Below are positions 24,692-36,587 of a stretch of 64,000 nucleotides of DNA, piece by piece. The DNA comes from Paraburkholderia ultramafica (GTDB lineage Bacteria; Pseudomonadota; Gammaproteobacteria; Burkholderiales; Burkholderiaceae). The DNA lies in contig NZ_CADIKK010000025.1 of NCBI RefSeq assembly GCF_902859915.1, positions 1-64,000 on the forward strand, written 5' to 3'. Numbering within the stretch: the stretch's first letter is position 1; each line of letters starts with the position of its first letter. Under the pieces are notes generated by a model. The model made no database searches and was not told the origin of the DNA. It worked only from the letters and a program-made list of their open reading frames with translations. The translations under genes were made by a program, and so were the position numbers.

Positions 24692-26303
24692 GCGACTCGT
24701 TCTCGCGCATTTCTGGCTCGCCTTCATTACGTTTCTGATCGCGCTGTTCCTCGGCGCGTGGCAGATGCTGGTCCGCAGTCCGTTGGTGCCGTGGATCGGC
24801 GACCCCGAGTTGTACTATCGATCGGTAACGGCGCACGGCACGGTGATGGCCTACGTGATGCCCACGCTGGTGGCGATGGGCTTCGGCTACGCGATCGTCG
24901 AGCTCGCGCTCGCGCAGCGCCTCGTCGGCCTCAAATGGGCATGGGCCGCGCTCATCTTGCTGCTGGTCGGCGCGGTCATGGCCATGGTGCCGGTCGCGCT
25001 CGGCACGGCCTCGGTGCTCTACACCTTCTATCCGCCGATGATCGGCAGCCCGTTCTACTACCTCGGCGTGGTGCTGGTGGTGGTCGGCTCGTGGATCTGG
25101 GTCGCGCTGATGCACGTCAACCTGCGCATCTGGAAGCGCGCGAACCCGGGCAAGGCCGTGCCGCTCGCGATGTTCGCCAACGTGGCCGGCGCGTATCTGT
25201 GGGCGTGGACCGCCGTCGGCGCGGCGCTCGAGATCCTGTTCCAGATCCTGCCGGTCGCCTTCGGCCTCACCCACACGATCGACGCCGGGCTCGCGCGCAT
25301 TCTGTTCTCGTGGACGCTGCATGCGATCGTCTACTTCTGGCTGGTCCCGGCGTATATCGCGTACTACACGCTGGTGCCGCGCGCGATCGGCGGACGGCTC
25401 TACAGCGATTCGATGGCGCGCGTGGCGTTCATTCTGTTCCTCGTGTTCGCGATGCCGATCGGCATTCACCATCTGTTCGTCGATCCGCAGGTCGGCGCGG
25501 GCTTCAAGTTCCTGCACGCGGTGTTCACCGGCATGGTGTCGGTGCCGACGCTCCTGACCGTGTTCACGATTTGCGCGTCGGTGGAAATCGCCGGCCGGCT
25601 GCGCGGCGGCACGGGCGCGTTTGGCTGGCTCACCGCGTTGCCATGGCGCAATCCGATGATGCTGGTGGTCGCGTTCTCGTTCATCATGCTGGGGTTCGGC
25701 GGCGCCGGCGGCCTGATCAACATGAGCTACCAGTTGAACTCGACGGTGCACAACACGCAGTGGGTGACCGGGCACTTCCATCTCATCTTCGCCGGCGCGA
25801 TCGTCATCATGTATTTCGCGATCGCGTACGAACTGTGGCCGCAATTGACCGGGCGCGCGATCGTGTCGGCGAAGCTGGTGCGCACGCAATTGTGGCTGTG
25901 GTTCATCGGCATGATGGTGGTGACGCTGCCGTGGCACTACGTCGGCCTGCTCGGCGCGCCGCGCCGCATGGCCTTTTACGACTACACGATGTCGGGCATG
26001 CAGGGGCAGGCGTTCTGGGTCGCCATGTCGGCGGTGGGCGGATTGATTCTCGTGGTGTCCGGCGTGCTGTTCGTCTACATCCTCGCGAAGTCTCAATTCG
26101 GACCGGCGGTCCAGCAGCAGGCGTTCCGTTTCGCGAGCGCGGCGCAACCGGTCGACCGCGTGCCCGCCGCGCTCAATGGCTTCGGCTTGTGGGTCGCGTT
26201 GATGATCGGGCTCACGGTTGTCAACTACAGTGTGCCGATCGTGCAGTTGCTCAGACTGCCGCAGACGTCGGTGCCGGCAGTCGTCATCGGAGCGCAGCGA
26301 TGA
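24678..26303 (+). CDS. Cytochrome c oxidase subunit I, ba3-type (B-type heme-copper oxidase)
   Basis: The 541-residue integral membrane protein reduces oxygen to water and pumps protons. Ligands are H53 (TAHGTV, low-spin heme), H215 with cross-link tyrosine Y219 in HAIVYFWLVPAY, H264-H265 (IGIHHLFVDP) for CuB, and H366/H368 in GHFHLI for the two hemes. The YFWLVPAY context identifies the B family, which usually has high oxygen affinity. The start is GTG at 24678 with GGAGG at 24667-24670. Its stop overlaps the following cytochrome gene (ATGA). No subunit III gene is present, as is normal for this family. Confidence 0.96.
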   Translation: MFHAKRLVLAHFWLAFITFLIALFLGAWQMLVRSPLVPWIGDPELYYRSVTAHGTVMAYVMPTLVAMGFGYAIVELALAQRLVGLKWAWAALILLLVGAVMAMVPVALGTASVLYTFYPPMIGSPFYYLGVVLVVVGSWIWVALMHVNLRIWKRANPGKAVPLAMFANVAGAYLWAWTAVGAALEILFQILPVAFGLTHTIDAGLARILFSWTLHAIVYFWLVPAYIAYYTLVPRAIGGRLYSDSMARVAFILFLVFAMPIGIHHLFVDPQVGAGFKFLHAVFTGMVSVPTLLTVFTICASVEIAGRLRGGTGAFGWLTALPWRNPMMLVVAFSFIMLGFGGAGGLINMSYQLNSTVHNTQWVTGHFHLIFAGAIVIMYFAIAYELWPQLTGRAIVSAKLVRTQLWLWFIGMMVVTLPWHYVGLLGAPRRMAFYDYTMSGMQGQAFWVAMSAVGGLILVVSGVLFVYILAKSQFGPAVQQQAFRFASAAQPVDRVPAALNGFGLWVALMIGLTVVNYSVPIVQLLRLPQTSVPAVVIGAQR

Positions 26304-27109
26304 GTGAGGAACGCGTCTTCAGCTTGCGCAACCCGTGGTTCACCTGGAGCGTGGGCGGCACGCTTGCGATTGCGATCGTCGGGATACTGATCGGCTTCAT
26401 CTGGCTGCCTTCGGCCAGCAGCGCATTCGGCGACCGCGGCTTATGGGCGACGATCTGCGGCGCCGCCGGCACGCCGTCGAGCTGGTACAGCGGCAGCAGT
26501 GCCACCGCGCCGGTGCCGAGCGAGGTGGTCGTGTTGCCGCCCGGGCACCCGACGCGCGGCGCAGGGGATTCGATCGGCCGCGGCGCGACGATCGCGACGC
26601 AACACTGCTCGATGTGCCACGGCGTGCTCGGCACGTCGCAGATCACCGCGCCCGCGCTGGCCGGGCAGTACACCGACGCGGTCTACAAGGAATTGCGCGA
26701 CTATCAGGCCGGCCGGCGGCAAAACGCGGTGATGCAGGCGATCATCGCGGGGCGCAGCGATCAGGATCTGCATGATCTGGCGGCGTACTATACGTCGCTG
26801 ACGAGAGGCCCCGCGGCCGAGACGCCGCGCGCCGGCGAGGAACCCGATGCGAATGCGGTGAAGCTGGCGATGCAGGGCGACCCGCAGCGCAACATCGCGC
26901 CTTGCGCGGCTTGTCATGGCGAGCTCGATCGCAAAGGCGCGGCGCCGTGGCTCGGCGGACTGTCTTCGACTTATCTCGCCGAGCAGATGCGCGCGTTTGC
27001 TTCCGGCGCGCGGCGCAACGACATCAATGAGCAGATGCGCAATGTGGCGCGGCAGCTGACATCGGCGGAGATAGATAGTTTGGCTAAGTATTATGCGGCG
27101 ATGCGGTAG
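26300..27109 (+). CDS. Membrane-anchored diheme cytochrome c
   Basis: The 269-residue protein starts with an uncleaved hydrophobic anchor (about residues 15-38). Two c-type heme domains follow, with CSMCH near 105 and CAACH near 202. The second half (GDPQRNIAPCAACHG, LAEQMRAFASGARRND) resembles cytochrome c4 and the first gene of this cluster. The start at 26300 overlaps the subunit I stop. As the last gene of the operon it could be the tethered donor for the CuA site. A GCGGTA triplication straddles its stop codon. Confidence 0.9.
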   Translation: MSEERVFSLRNPWFTWSVGGTLAIAIVGILIGFIWLPSASSAFGDRGLWATICGAAGTPSSWYSGSSATAPVPSEVVVLPPGHPTRGAGDSIGRGATIATQHCSMCHGVLGTSQITAPALAGQYTDAVYKELRDYQAGRRQNAVMQAIIAGRSDQDLHDLAAYYTSLTRGPAAETPRAGEEPDANAVKLAMQGDPQRNIAPCAACHGELDRKGAAPWLGGLSSTYLAEQMRAFASGARRNDINEQMRNVARQLTSAEIDSLAKYYAAMR

Positions 27110-27125
27110 CGGTAGCGGTAGCGGT
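27103..27125. repeat. Short GCGGTA tandem repeat (3.8 copies) at a gene end
   Basis: GCGGTA is repeated three times plus GCGGT, beginning in the last codons of the diheme cytochrome gene and including its TAG stop. Slippage here would change the C-terminus or the stop only slightly, by whole multiples of two codons. Confidence 0.7.
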
Positions 27126-27193
27126 CCGCTCGCGTGCGCGGCGCCTGTCGCCTCGAAGACGGAAAGCGCCGCCGGGCAACTCAACCGTCGACA

Positions 27194-28846
27194 TCAAGCC
27201 GCCGCGAAACCGCTTGCGTCGTCCCGCTTCGGCGCGGCGGCAGCAGCGCCGCGCCGCCCCGCGAACGAAGCCGCCGACGCGGCGGAACCATTGCCCGTCT
27301 GGAACACCGCCACCGCCGACGACAGGCGCCGCGCCTGATCCTCCAGCGAACTGGCCGCCGCTGCGGCCTGCTCGACCAGCGCGGCATTCTGCTGCGTGAC
27401 CTCGTCCATTTGCGCGACCGCGAGATTGACCTGATCGATCCCGGTACTCTGCTCGATCGCGGCCGCCGCGATCTCACCCATGATCGAACTCACACGAGCA
27501 ATCGCGTCGACGATCTCGGTCATCGTCGAGCCCGAGCGTTCGACCAGGTGCGAGCCGGCCTCCACCCGCGCGGTCGACGCATCGATCAAGCCCTTGATCT
27601 CCTTGGCCGCCGCCGCACTGCGCTGCGCCAGCGAGCGCACCTCGCTCGCCACCACCGCGAAGCCGCGTCCCTGCTCGCCCGCGCGCGCCGCTTCGACCGC
27701 CGCGTTCAGCGCGAGGATATTGGTCTGAAACGCGATCCCTTCGATCACGCCGACAATATCGGCAATCCGCCGCGAGTCGTCGACGATGCCGTGCATCGTG
27801 CCCACCACCTGTTCGGTGAGGTCGCCGCCCTGCGCAGCCAGGCTCGATGCGCCCTGCGCGAGCGAACTCGCCTGCTTCGCGTTGTCGGCGGTCTGCTTGA
27901 CCGTCGACGTGAGTTGTTCGATGCTCGCCGCCGTTTCTTCGAGCGAAGCGGCCTGTTCCTCGGTGCGTTGCGACAGATCGGCGTTGCCCGCTGCAATCTC
28001 GCTCACGCCGGTGTCGATGGATTCCGTGCCCTGACGCACAGCATTCACCGTCGCGATCAGCGACTCCTGCATCTTGCGCAACGCGGCCGCGAGACGGCCC
28101 ATTTCATTGTTGCTGGTCACGTCGATCCGGCTGGTCAGGTCGCCGTTGGCGATCCGCTGAAACTGTGCGATGGTTGCGTCGACCGGACGGATGATCGCCC
28201 GCACCAGCACCGCGCGGCCAAGCCACGAGCCCAGCAGCGACAGCACCATGCCGACCGCCACGGCAATGCAGATCGAGTAGAACAGGTCCTGCGCATTTTG
28301 GTAGCGCTGTGCGCCGTGATCGAGCTGCAACTGTTCGAGCGCGAGCATCGCTTTCTCGTACGCGCTGTAGAGCGACGGCAGCTTGTGCGCCTGCAATTGC
28401 TGGAAGGCGTTCTTGTCGCCCGACTTGAGCGCGGCAAGCGACGGATCGACACCCTCGTGCAGGAAGGTGTCGCGCTTGGCCTGCATGTCCTTGATCAGAC
28501 GCTGTTCGTCGGCATCCGTGCTCGCGCGGCTCACATAGTGGGCAAGCCGATCGTTGGACGCTTTCTGGTACTGATCGAAACGCTTGAGCACGGCATTCGC
28601 GCCATCCTGGTCGTTCAGTTCGCTCAGCGATGCGTACGTCGCCAGCGCCAGACGCAGGCGCAGCAGTTGTCCGGCGCTGCCTTCGAGGTCGGCGACGGCG
28701 GGGGTGTCCACGGTGTACATCTGCTGCAGCGACGCGTTGCTCGCACGCAGCGACAGTAGCCCTGCGGCGGCGCCGAGCAGCAGCACGACGCCGAAGAACA
28801 CGATCATCAGACTAAGGCAGGTGCGAATCGACAGATTTCTCAACAT
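27194..28846 (-). CDS. Methyl-accepting chemotaxis protein
   Basis: A 550-residue receptor with a first membrane helix at about 11-31, a periplasmic four-helix-bundle-like domain, and a second helix at about 188-212. A HAMP domain follows (RAIIRPVDATIAQFQRIANGDLTSRID, in parts). The cytoplasmic signalling hairpin contains AFQTNILALNAAVEAARAGE and GRGFAVVASEVRSLA. No C-terminal pentapeptide for methyltransferase docking is present; the tail is Ala/Gly-rich. GGAGACAAG precedes the ATG at 28846. The ligand is unknown. It converges on the cytochrome cluster, and no other chemotaxis gene is nearby. Confidence 0.95.
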   Translation of the reverse strand: MLRNLSIRTCLSLMIVFFGVVLLLGAAAGLLSLRASNASLQQMYTVDTPAVADLEGSAGQLLRLRLALATYASLSELNDQDGANAVLKRFDQYQKASNDRLAHYVSRASTDADEQRLIKDMQAKRDTFLHEGVDPSLAALKSGDKNAFQQLQAHKLPSLYSAYEKAMLALEQLQLDHGAQRYQNAQDLFYSICIAVAVGMVLSLLGSWLGRAVLVRAIIRPVDATIAQFQRIANGDLTSRIDVTSNNEMGRLAAALRKMQESLIATVNAVRQGTESIDTGVSEIAAGNADLSQRTEEQAASLEETAASIEQLTSTVKQTADNAKQASSLAQGASSLAAQGGDLTEQVVGTMHGIVDDSRRIADIVGVIEGIAFQTNILALNAAVEAARAGEQGRGFAVVASEVRSLAQRSAAAAKEIKGLIDASTARVEAGSHLVERSGSTMTEIVDAIARVSSIMGEIAAAAIEQSTGIDQVNLAVAQMDEVTQQNAALVEQAAAAASSLEDQARRLSSAVAVFQTGNGSAASAASFAGRRGAAAAAPKRDDASGFAAA

Positions 28847-29144
28847 CGGGCTTGTCTCCGTTGGGCTGCCCGACCGAATGTTCAGCTATAGCCTCGGCCA
28901 CGCACGCTGCGCCCAAACCCTTCCGGCCAGGTCCGCAACTTTTGTCTAGAATTTAAGCGACCACCACATAGAGGGACTACGGCGGGATAACAAAAAACTT
29001 TATGGTTGATGGCGCATACGGTTGCGATACATCAATATTCACGCGCAAGCGCAAGGCCATTCACGCAGCACGTCTGGTTGCGGGACTACCCGGGTTTCCG
29101 GCGCGCTGAAGTTGATTGAAAGTCACGGCCTTCGGAGCACTTCT

Positions 29145-29945
29145 ATGTTGGAAGTTGGAGCGGCTCTACTGGTTTTTGCGCTGCTACTGCTGGCAACCGG
29201 CCTGGGCGTGTGGGTGCGGCCGCTGTTGCCCGAAGAGCACAAGGCGCACGAAACCGTGCAGCTCGTCCAGTTGGTGATCGGCATGCTGGTGACGTTTGCC
29301 GCGCTGGTGCTCGGCCTGATGACGGCATCCGCGAAGTCGAGCTTCGATACCGCGTCGAACGATTTGCGCACCTATGCGGCCGACCTGATCGAATTCGACA
29401 CGACCTTGCGGGAATTGGGCAGCGAGGCCGACGAAGCCCGCCACCTGTTGCGCGTGTACACGGCGGCGGCGATCGCGTCGACGTGGCCTCGCGAACCGGC
29501 ACCCAGCGGCGATTATCCGAAGGACATCGGCACGCAGGACAATTCGCAGCGGCTGGAGAACGTGCGGCTCGGCGATATGCTGACCGACGTGGGCAGGCAG
29601 TTGCGACAACTGCGCGCGCAGGACTCGCTACAACAGCACGCGCTCGATGACGCGTTGACGCAATACCGGCGCGTCGTGGACGCGCGGTGGAAGCTCATCG
29701 AGGAAGCGCACAGTTCGATTTCGCAGCCTTTCTTCAAGACGCTGACGTTCTGGCTGGGCGTGATTTTTCTGAGCTTCGGGTTGATCGCGCCGCGCAACGC
29801 GCTGGCGCTGGTCACCATTTCGCTTGGGGCGGTATCGATTGCTTCGGCGATCTATGTGATCGTCGATCTGGATACGCCGTTTTCCGGGCCTATTGTGATT
29901 GCCAGTCAGCCGTTGAGGGATGCGCTCACGCATTTGCGGCGGTGA
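29145..29945 (+). CDS. DUF4239-like (bestrophin-related) membrane protein
   Basis: The 266-residue protein has four predicted helices: about 3-24, 40-61, 197-215 and 222-243. The long central soluble part includes AKSSFDTASNDLRTYAADLIEFDTTL. This matches the DUF4239 family of membrane proteins, whose function is unknown; a remote relation to bestrophin channels has been proposed. GGAG seven nt upstream supports the ATG at 29145; an upstream in-frame ATG at 29022 adds a leader with no homology. It has no obvious operon partner. Confidence 0.72.
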   Translation: MLEVGAALLVFALLLLATGLGVWVRPLLPEEHKAHETVQLVQLVIGMLVTFAALVLGLMTASAKSSFDTASNDLRTYAADLIEFDTTLRELGSEADEARHLLRVYTAAAIASTWPREPAPSGDYPKDIGTQDNSQRLENVRLGDMLTDVGRQLRQLRAQDSLQQHALDDALTQYRRVVDARWKLIEEAHSSISQPFFKTLTFWLGVIFLSFGLIAPRNALALVTISLGAVSIASAIYVIVDLDTPFSGPIVIASQPLRDALTHLRR

Positions 29946-30062
29946 ACGTCTTGCTCCATTGCCGCCGCGAAGCGCAACTCGTAGCCAACCCGCGCACGAA
30001 CACCCGCGTCGCCGGTCGACGTCACTCGCGAGCGGCGCGTCACAAACGCCGTGATTCAAGGC

Positions 30063-30121
30063 AAAAAAATGGCCCCGGAAATTCTCTCCAAACCATTAAT
30101 CTGGTGAGAGAACCCGGGGCC
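30063..30121 (-). terminator. Terminator of ssb
   Basis: The arms GGCCCCGG (30071-30078) and CCGGGGCC (30114-30121), extended by TTCTCTCC/GGTGAGAGAA, form a long hairpin. On the minus strand it is followed by a run of seven T (30063-30069 read in reverse). It lies 28 bp after the ssb stop. Confidence 0.85.
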
Positions 30122-30149
30122 AACTTTACATCCTTAACGGATATTCCTC

Positions 30150-30692
30150 TCAAAACGGAATGTCGTCATCCATCTCATCAAAACCACCGCCGGCCGGCGC
30201 GCTCGGACGGCTGGCACCACCACCGCCGCCACCGCCACTACCGCCACGCGAAGCGCCGCCGCCCGACATCGCGCGACCACCGCCACCGCCGCCGCTACGC
30301 TCCGACGGCTCACCGCGGCTATAACCACCTTCATCGCCACCGCCGCCCATCGAGCCGCCGCGGCCGCCCAGCATTTGCATCTGCTCGGCGACGATTTCGG
30401 TCGAGTAACGATCGGTGCCGTCCTGCGCCTGCCACTTGCGGGTGCGGATGCGCCCTTCCAGGTACACCGACGAGCCCTTCTTCAGATATTCCGAAACGAT
30501 TTCCGCGAGGCGGCCGAAGAACGACACGCGGTGCCACTCGGTGGCTTCCTTCATCTCGCCGGACGCCTTGTCCTTGTACCGATCCGTCGTCGCAAGGCGG
30601 ATGTTCGCCACTGCGTCTCCGCTCGGAAGATAGCGGACTTCCGGATCGGCTCCGAGATTGCCGACGAGAATGACCTTGTTCACGGATGCCAT
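30150..30692 (-). CDS. ssb: Single-stranded DNA-binding protein
   Basis: A 180-residue SSB that coats single-stranded DNA in replication, repair and recombination. The OB-fold covers about residues 1-110 (MASVNKVILVGNLGADPEVRY, EWHRVSFFGRLAEIVSEYLKKGSSVYLEGR, in parts). A very Gly/Ser-rich linker occupies about 113-170. The acidic partner-binding tip ends MDDDIPF. The ATG at 30692 has AGGAG seven nt upstream. It is downstream of an MFS gene on the same strand and divergent uvrA lies beyond, a common beta-proteobacterial order. Confidence 0.97.
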   Translation of the reverse strand: MASVNKVILVGNLGADPEVRYLPSGDAVANIRLATTDRYKDKASGEMKEATEWHRVSFFGRLAEIVSEYLKKGSSVYLEGRIRTRKWQAQDGTDRYSTEIVAEQMQMLGGRGGSMGGGGDEGGYSRGEPSERSGGGGGGRAMSGGGASRGGSGGGGGGGASRPSAPAGGGFDEMDDDIPF

Positions 30693-30849
30693 GAGTTTCT
30701 CCTGTTGATTCCGTTGCGGGCGGCGTGGCAATACGCGGTTCGCGTCTCATGGCTGGCGGGCCGAGATCGGAACAGCGCCTCTGCCCGCCGCCGGGTGAGT
30801 TCTGGGTGAATTCGGGATATGCCCCCGAGTGCGCCGCGAGTGTTCCCTA

Positions 30850-32037
30850 TTACGCTTTGCGCGGCGGCTGTTTCATCTTTGCGGCGATTATAAGCCAGCA
30901 CAAGACGAGCCCCGAACACGTAAAGAATACGGCGCTTTGACCATCCACTTTCAGCAGCCAGCCGCCGACCACGCCGCCCAGTGCAAGACCGATCGACTGG
31001 GTGGTGTTGTACACGCCAGCCGCCGCGCCCTTGCGGGTGCCGGGAGCCAGTTTCGACACCAGCGAAGGCTGCGACGCCTCAAGAATATTGAAGCCGAGAA
31101 AGTACACAAAAAGGATCGCCGCCACACTCAGAATCGTATGCGGAGCGACGCCCAATAACAACTGGCCGATCAGGATAAGACCGATCGCGGACAGCAGCAC
31201 GATTTTCATTTTGCCGCGCTTCTCGGCGGCGATGATCGCCGGCACCATCATCACGAAAGACAGGCCCATCACCGGCAAATACACCTTCCAGTGCGACGCG
31301 ACCGGCAACCCGCCCGCTTCGAGAATGCGCGGCACGACGAGGAACAGCGCGGTCTGCGTCGCGTGCAACACCAGCACACCGAAGTTCAGGCGCAGCAGCT
31401 CGACGTTGTGCAGCACTTCGGCGAACGGCGCGCGTACGTGCACCGGCCTCGGCGCATCGGGCACGACCCACAGCACGAGGCCGATCGCGAGGATCGAGAA
31501 GATGCCGACCAGCGTGAACAGGCCGCTCATGCCGACCCACTGGAACACAATCGGCGCACCGACGATCGCCACCGCGAACGACACGCCGATACTGCCGCCG
31601 ACCATCGCCATCGCCTTGGTGCGATGCTCTTCGGCCGTGAGGTCGGCGATAAACGCGATCACCGCGGACGACACCGCGCCCATCCCCTGGATCACCCGGC
31701 CGACGATGATCCACGTCATGTCGTGCGCGCCCGCCGCCACGAAGCTGCCGAGCGCGAAGATCAAGAGGCCGGTCGCAATGACCGGCTTGCGGCCGACCTT
31801 GTCGGAGATCCAGCCGTAGAAGATGTAGAGCATCGACTGCGTCACGCCGTACGCGCCGAGCGCGATGCCCACCAGCAGCACGTTGTCGCCGCCCGGAATG
31901 GTCCTCGCGTAGATCGAGAACACCGGCATGATCATGAAGAGACCCAGCATGCGCAGCGCGAAGATAGCGGCAAGCGACACGGTCGCGCGCAGTTCAGGCG
32001 CGCTCATGCGTGTAGGTGTGGCGGACGGATTGGACAT
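30850..32037 (-). CDS. MFS transporter (DHA1-like)
   Basis: The 395-residue, 12-helix protein includes RMLGLFMIMPVFSIYA in helix 1 and GWISDKVGRKP, the MFS loop 2-3 signature. GRVIQGMGAVSSAVIAF follows in helix 4, and FNILEASQPSLVSKLAPG comes late in the second half. It resembles the YajR-like group, but the substrate is unknown. The ATG at 32037 gives MSNPSATPTR; a longer frame to 32103 lies in the uvrA-facing intergenic region and is rejected. It shares strand with ssb (157-bp gap). Confidence 0.9.
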   Translation of the reverse strand: MSNPSATPTRMSAPELRATVSLAAIFALRMLGLFMIMPVFSIYARTIPGGDNVLLVGIALGAYGVTQSMLYIFYGWISDKVGRKPVIATGLLIFALGSFVAAGAHDMTWIIVGRVIQGMGAVSSAVIAFIADLTAEEHRTKAMAMVGGSIGVSFAVAIVGAPIVFQWVGMSGLFTLVGIFSILAIGLVLWVVPDAPRPVHVRAPFAEVLHNVELLRLNFGVLVLHATQTALFLVVPRILEAGGLPVASHWKVYLPVMGLSFVMMVPAIIAAEKRGKMKIVLLSAIGLILIGQLLLGVAPHTILSVAAILFVYFLGFNILEASQPSLVSKLAPGTRKGAAAGVYNTTQSIGLALGGVVGGWLLKVDGQSAVFFTCSGLVLCWLIIAAKMKQPPRKA

Positions 32038-32371
32038 CGGGAGCGTTCTTTGAATGAGCTGGGCGGCACACCGCGGGCGACCGGCCCGTCGGGACGGCCA
32101 CAACCAGGCGGCCTACCACGGGATGGCGGAATATCTGCGGCGCGGCCTTCGAGCCGGGGGCCTTGCTGCATTCCCGCTGACGCCTCGCGGTGCCTTGTTC
32201 TCGCGGAAAACGGCCCCAGCTACGCCTCTTTCCCGCGGCGCTGAACCGCTGCCTTACAGCCTGCCTTGCGCCTTGTTCCGGCTGTCAGGAAGCCGTAACG
32301 GCGGCCTTGAAAAGTCGTTATAGTAGCAGGTTTAGCCTCTTCCTCTTTCCGCCAGTTCATGGAATAAATCC
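32038..32371. promoter_or_regulatory. Divergent MFS-uvrA intergenic region
   Basis: The 334 bp hold a candidate uvrA promoter: TATAGT at 32319-32324, giving a leader of about 40 nt, although no good -35 element is visible. I looked for a LexA-type CTGT-N8-ACAG box and saw none. The word GCCTTG or GGCCT recurs several times between 32100 and 32310 without regular spacing. Confidence 0.35.
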
Positions 32372-35245
<2,874 letters not shown>

Positions 35246-35279
35246 CGCTGCACAACACGGGTTGGAGACCGAATAAGCC

Positions 35280-36365
35280 ATGGCCAAGCGAAATCAGGCG
35301 CGCGACGACGGGCAAGTGCAGGACCTACGCCCACGCCCGGTCAGGCTGACTAGCGACATGAGCCTGCCGAAGCTGTCGGCAGTCGAAATCGGCAGTTACG
35401 TTCTGATGCTGGTCGGGATGTGGGCGGTCATCGAACTGAAGCTGCTCGGCGCGTTGCTCGCCGGGCTGCTGGTGTTTCAGCTCGTGCATACGATCGCGCC
35501 GCGCATCGAGCGCCACATGTCGAGCATGCGGGCGCGCTGGCTTGCGGTGGTGTTTCTGTCGGTGGTGATCGTGGGGGCGCTGACCGGACTCACGCTCGGC
35601 ATCATCGAACATTTCGAGAACGACGTGCCGAGCGTACAGAAGCTGCTCGATCAGGCGATGCAGCTGATCGACCAGGCGCGCGGCCGGATTCCGCAATTCG
35701 TGGCCAACTATCTGCCGGTCGACACCGAGCAGATGAAGACCAAGGCGGAAGAGCTGATGCACACGCACGCCAACATGCTGCAGCAAAGCGGCACGACCGC
35801 GGCGCGCGGTTTCACGCACATCCTGATTGGCATGATCATCGGCGCGATCATCGCGATCAGTGCGCAAAAGCAAATGCACCGGCTGCCGCTGTCCACGGCC
35901 TTCGTCACACGCGTGACCCGTTTCGCCGATGCGTTCCGCCGTATCGTGTTCGCCCAGGTGAAGATTTCCGCGCTCAACGCGGTCTTCACCGCGATCTTCC
36001 TGCTGGTAATCCTGCCGATCTTTCACGACCAGCTGCCGCTGTCGAAAACGCTGGTGATGGTGACGTTCATCGTCGGCTTGCTGCCGGTGATCGGCAACCT
36101 GATCTCGAACACGATCATCGTCGCGGTGGCGCTGTCGGTGAGCTTTCCGGCGGCGGTCATGTCGCTCGTGTTCCTGATCCTGATTCACAAGCTCGAGTAC
36201 TTCCTGAACGCACGCATCGTCGGCGGACAGATCGAGGCGCGCGCGTGGGAATTGCTGATCGCGATGCTCGTGATGGAAGCCGCGTTCGGCATCCCGGGCG
36301 TCATCGCGGCGCCGATCTTCTATGCGTATATCAAGCGGGAGTTGATCTACTTGCGGCTGGTGTAA
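35280..36365 (+). CDS. AI-2E-family (PerM/YdiK-like) membrane transporter
   Basis: The 361-residue protein has paired N-terminal helices (about 38-75), a helix near 85-108 and a soluble segment at about 110-165. A cluster of C-terminal helices follows, including VMVTFIVGLLPVIGNLISNT and FGIPGVIAAPIFYAYIK, a family hallmark. Members export diverse substrates; the name comes from TqsA, and a role with AI-2 is not implied here. It follows uvrA by 34 nt on the same strand and is followed by a strong terminator. Confidence 0.88.
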   Translation: MAKRNQARDDGQVQDLRPRPVRLTSDMSLPKLSAVEIGSYVLMLVGMWAVIELKLLGALLAGLLVFQLVHTIAPRIERHMSSMRARWLAVVFLSVVIVGALTGLTLGIIEHFENDVPSVQKLLDQAMQLIDQARGRIPQFVANYLPVDTEQMKTKAEELMHTHANMLQQSGTTAARGFTHILIGMIIGAIIAISAQKQMHRLPLSTAFVTRVTRFADAFRRIVFAQVKISALNAVFTAIFLLVILPIFHDQLPLSKTLVMVTFIVGLLPVIGNLISNTIIVAVALSVSFPAAVMSLVFLILIHKLEYFLNARIVGGQIEARAWELLIAMLVMEAAFGIPGVIAAPIFYAYIKRELIYLRLV

Positions 36366-36394
36366 AGCCGGGGAGCCTGAGCAGGCAAAGCGAG

Positions 36395-36420
36395 GCGGCA
36401 CTTTGGTGCCGCTTTTTTTT
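36395..36420 (+). terminator. Terminator of the uvrA-permease transcript
   Basis: GCGGCAC (36395-36401), loop TTTG, GTGCCGC (36406-36412), then eight T residues. Confidence 0.92.
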
Positions 36421-36587
36421 CGTCTTTTGCCTTTGCCCCTATAAAGCGCTGACGGCCGCCACAGCGACGGGGAACTTGCGGTAGTTCGCGCAAGCCCCTA
36501 AGATGCGAACAATTCCCATTTACAGAATGCCTGCTCCGTGACCGTGACGCACCCTCAGCCTTCCCGCTCCACTCCGCTGGCCCGCGC

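Noticed and set aside
24495..26147. 550-residue minus-strand frame opposite the oxidase genes
   Set aside because: His/Arg/Glu-rich composition typical of antisense frames in high-GC genes, with no family resemblance.
24758..26299. Plus-strand open frame running through CoxA in front of the diheme cytochrome
   Set aside because: It is an out-of-frame reading of CoxA in GC-rich DNA; the real cytochrome begins at the coupled ATG at 26300.
28880..28980. Sigma-28 promoter for the chemotaxis receptor
   Set aside because: A TAAA-N15-GC match exists on the minus strand but only about half of the -10 bases agree; too weak to report.
29946..30149. Possible riboswitch in the ssb 3' region
   Set aside because: The structure is a simple long hairpin with a minus-strand T-run downstream of ssb, best explained as a terminator.
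32038..32371. LexA (SOS) box for uvrA
   Set aside because: No CTGT-N8-ACAG or close variant is visible in the intergenic region.
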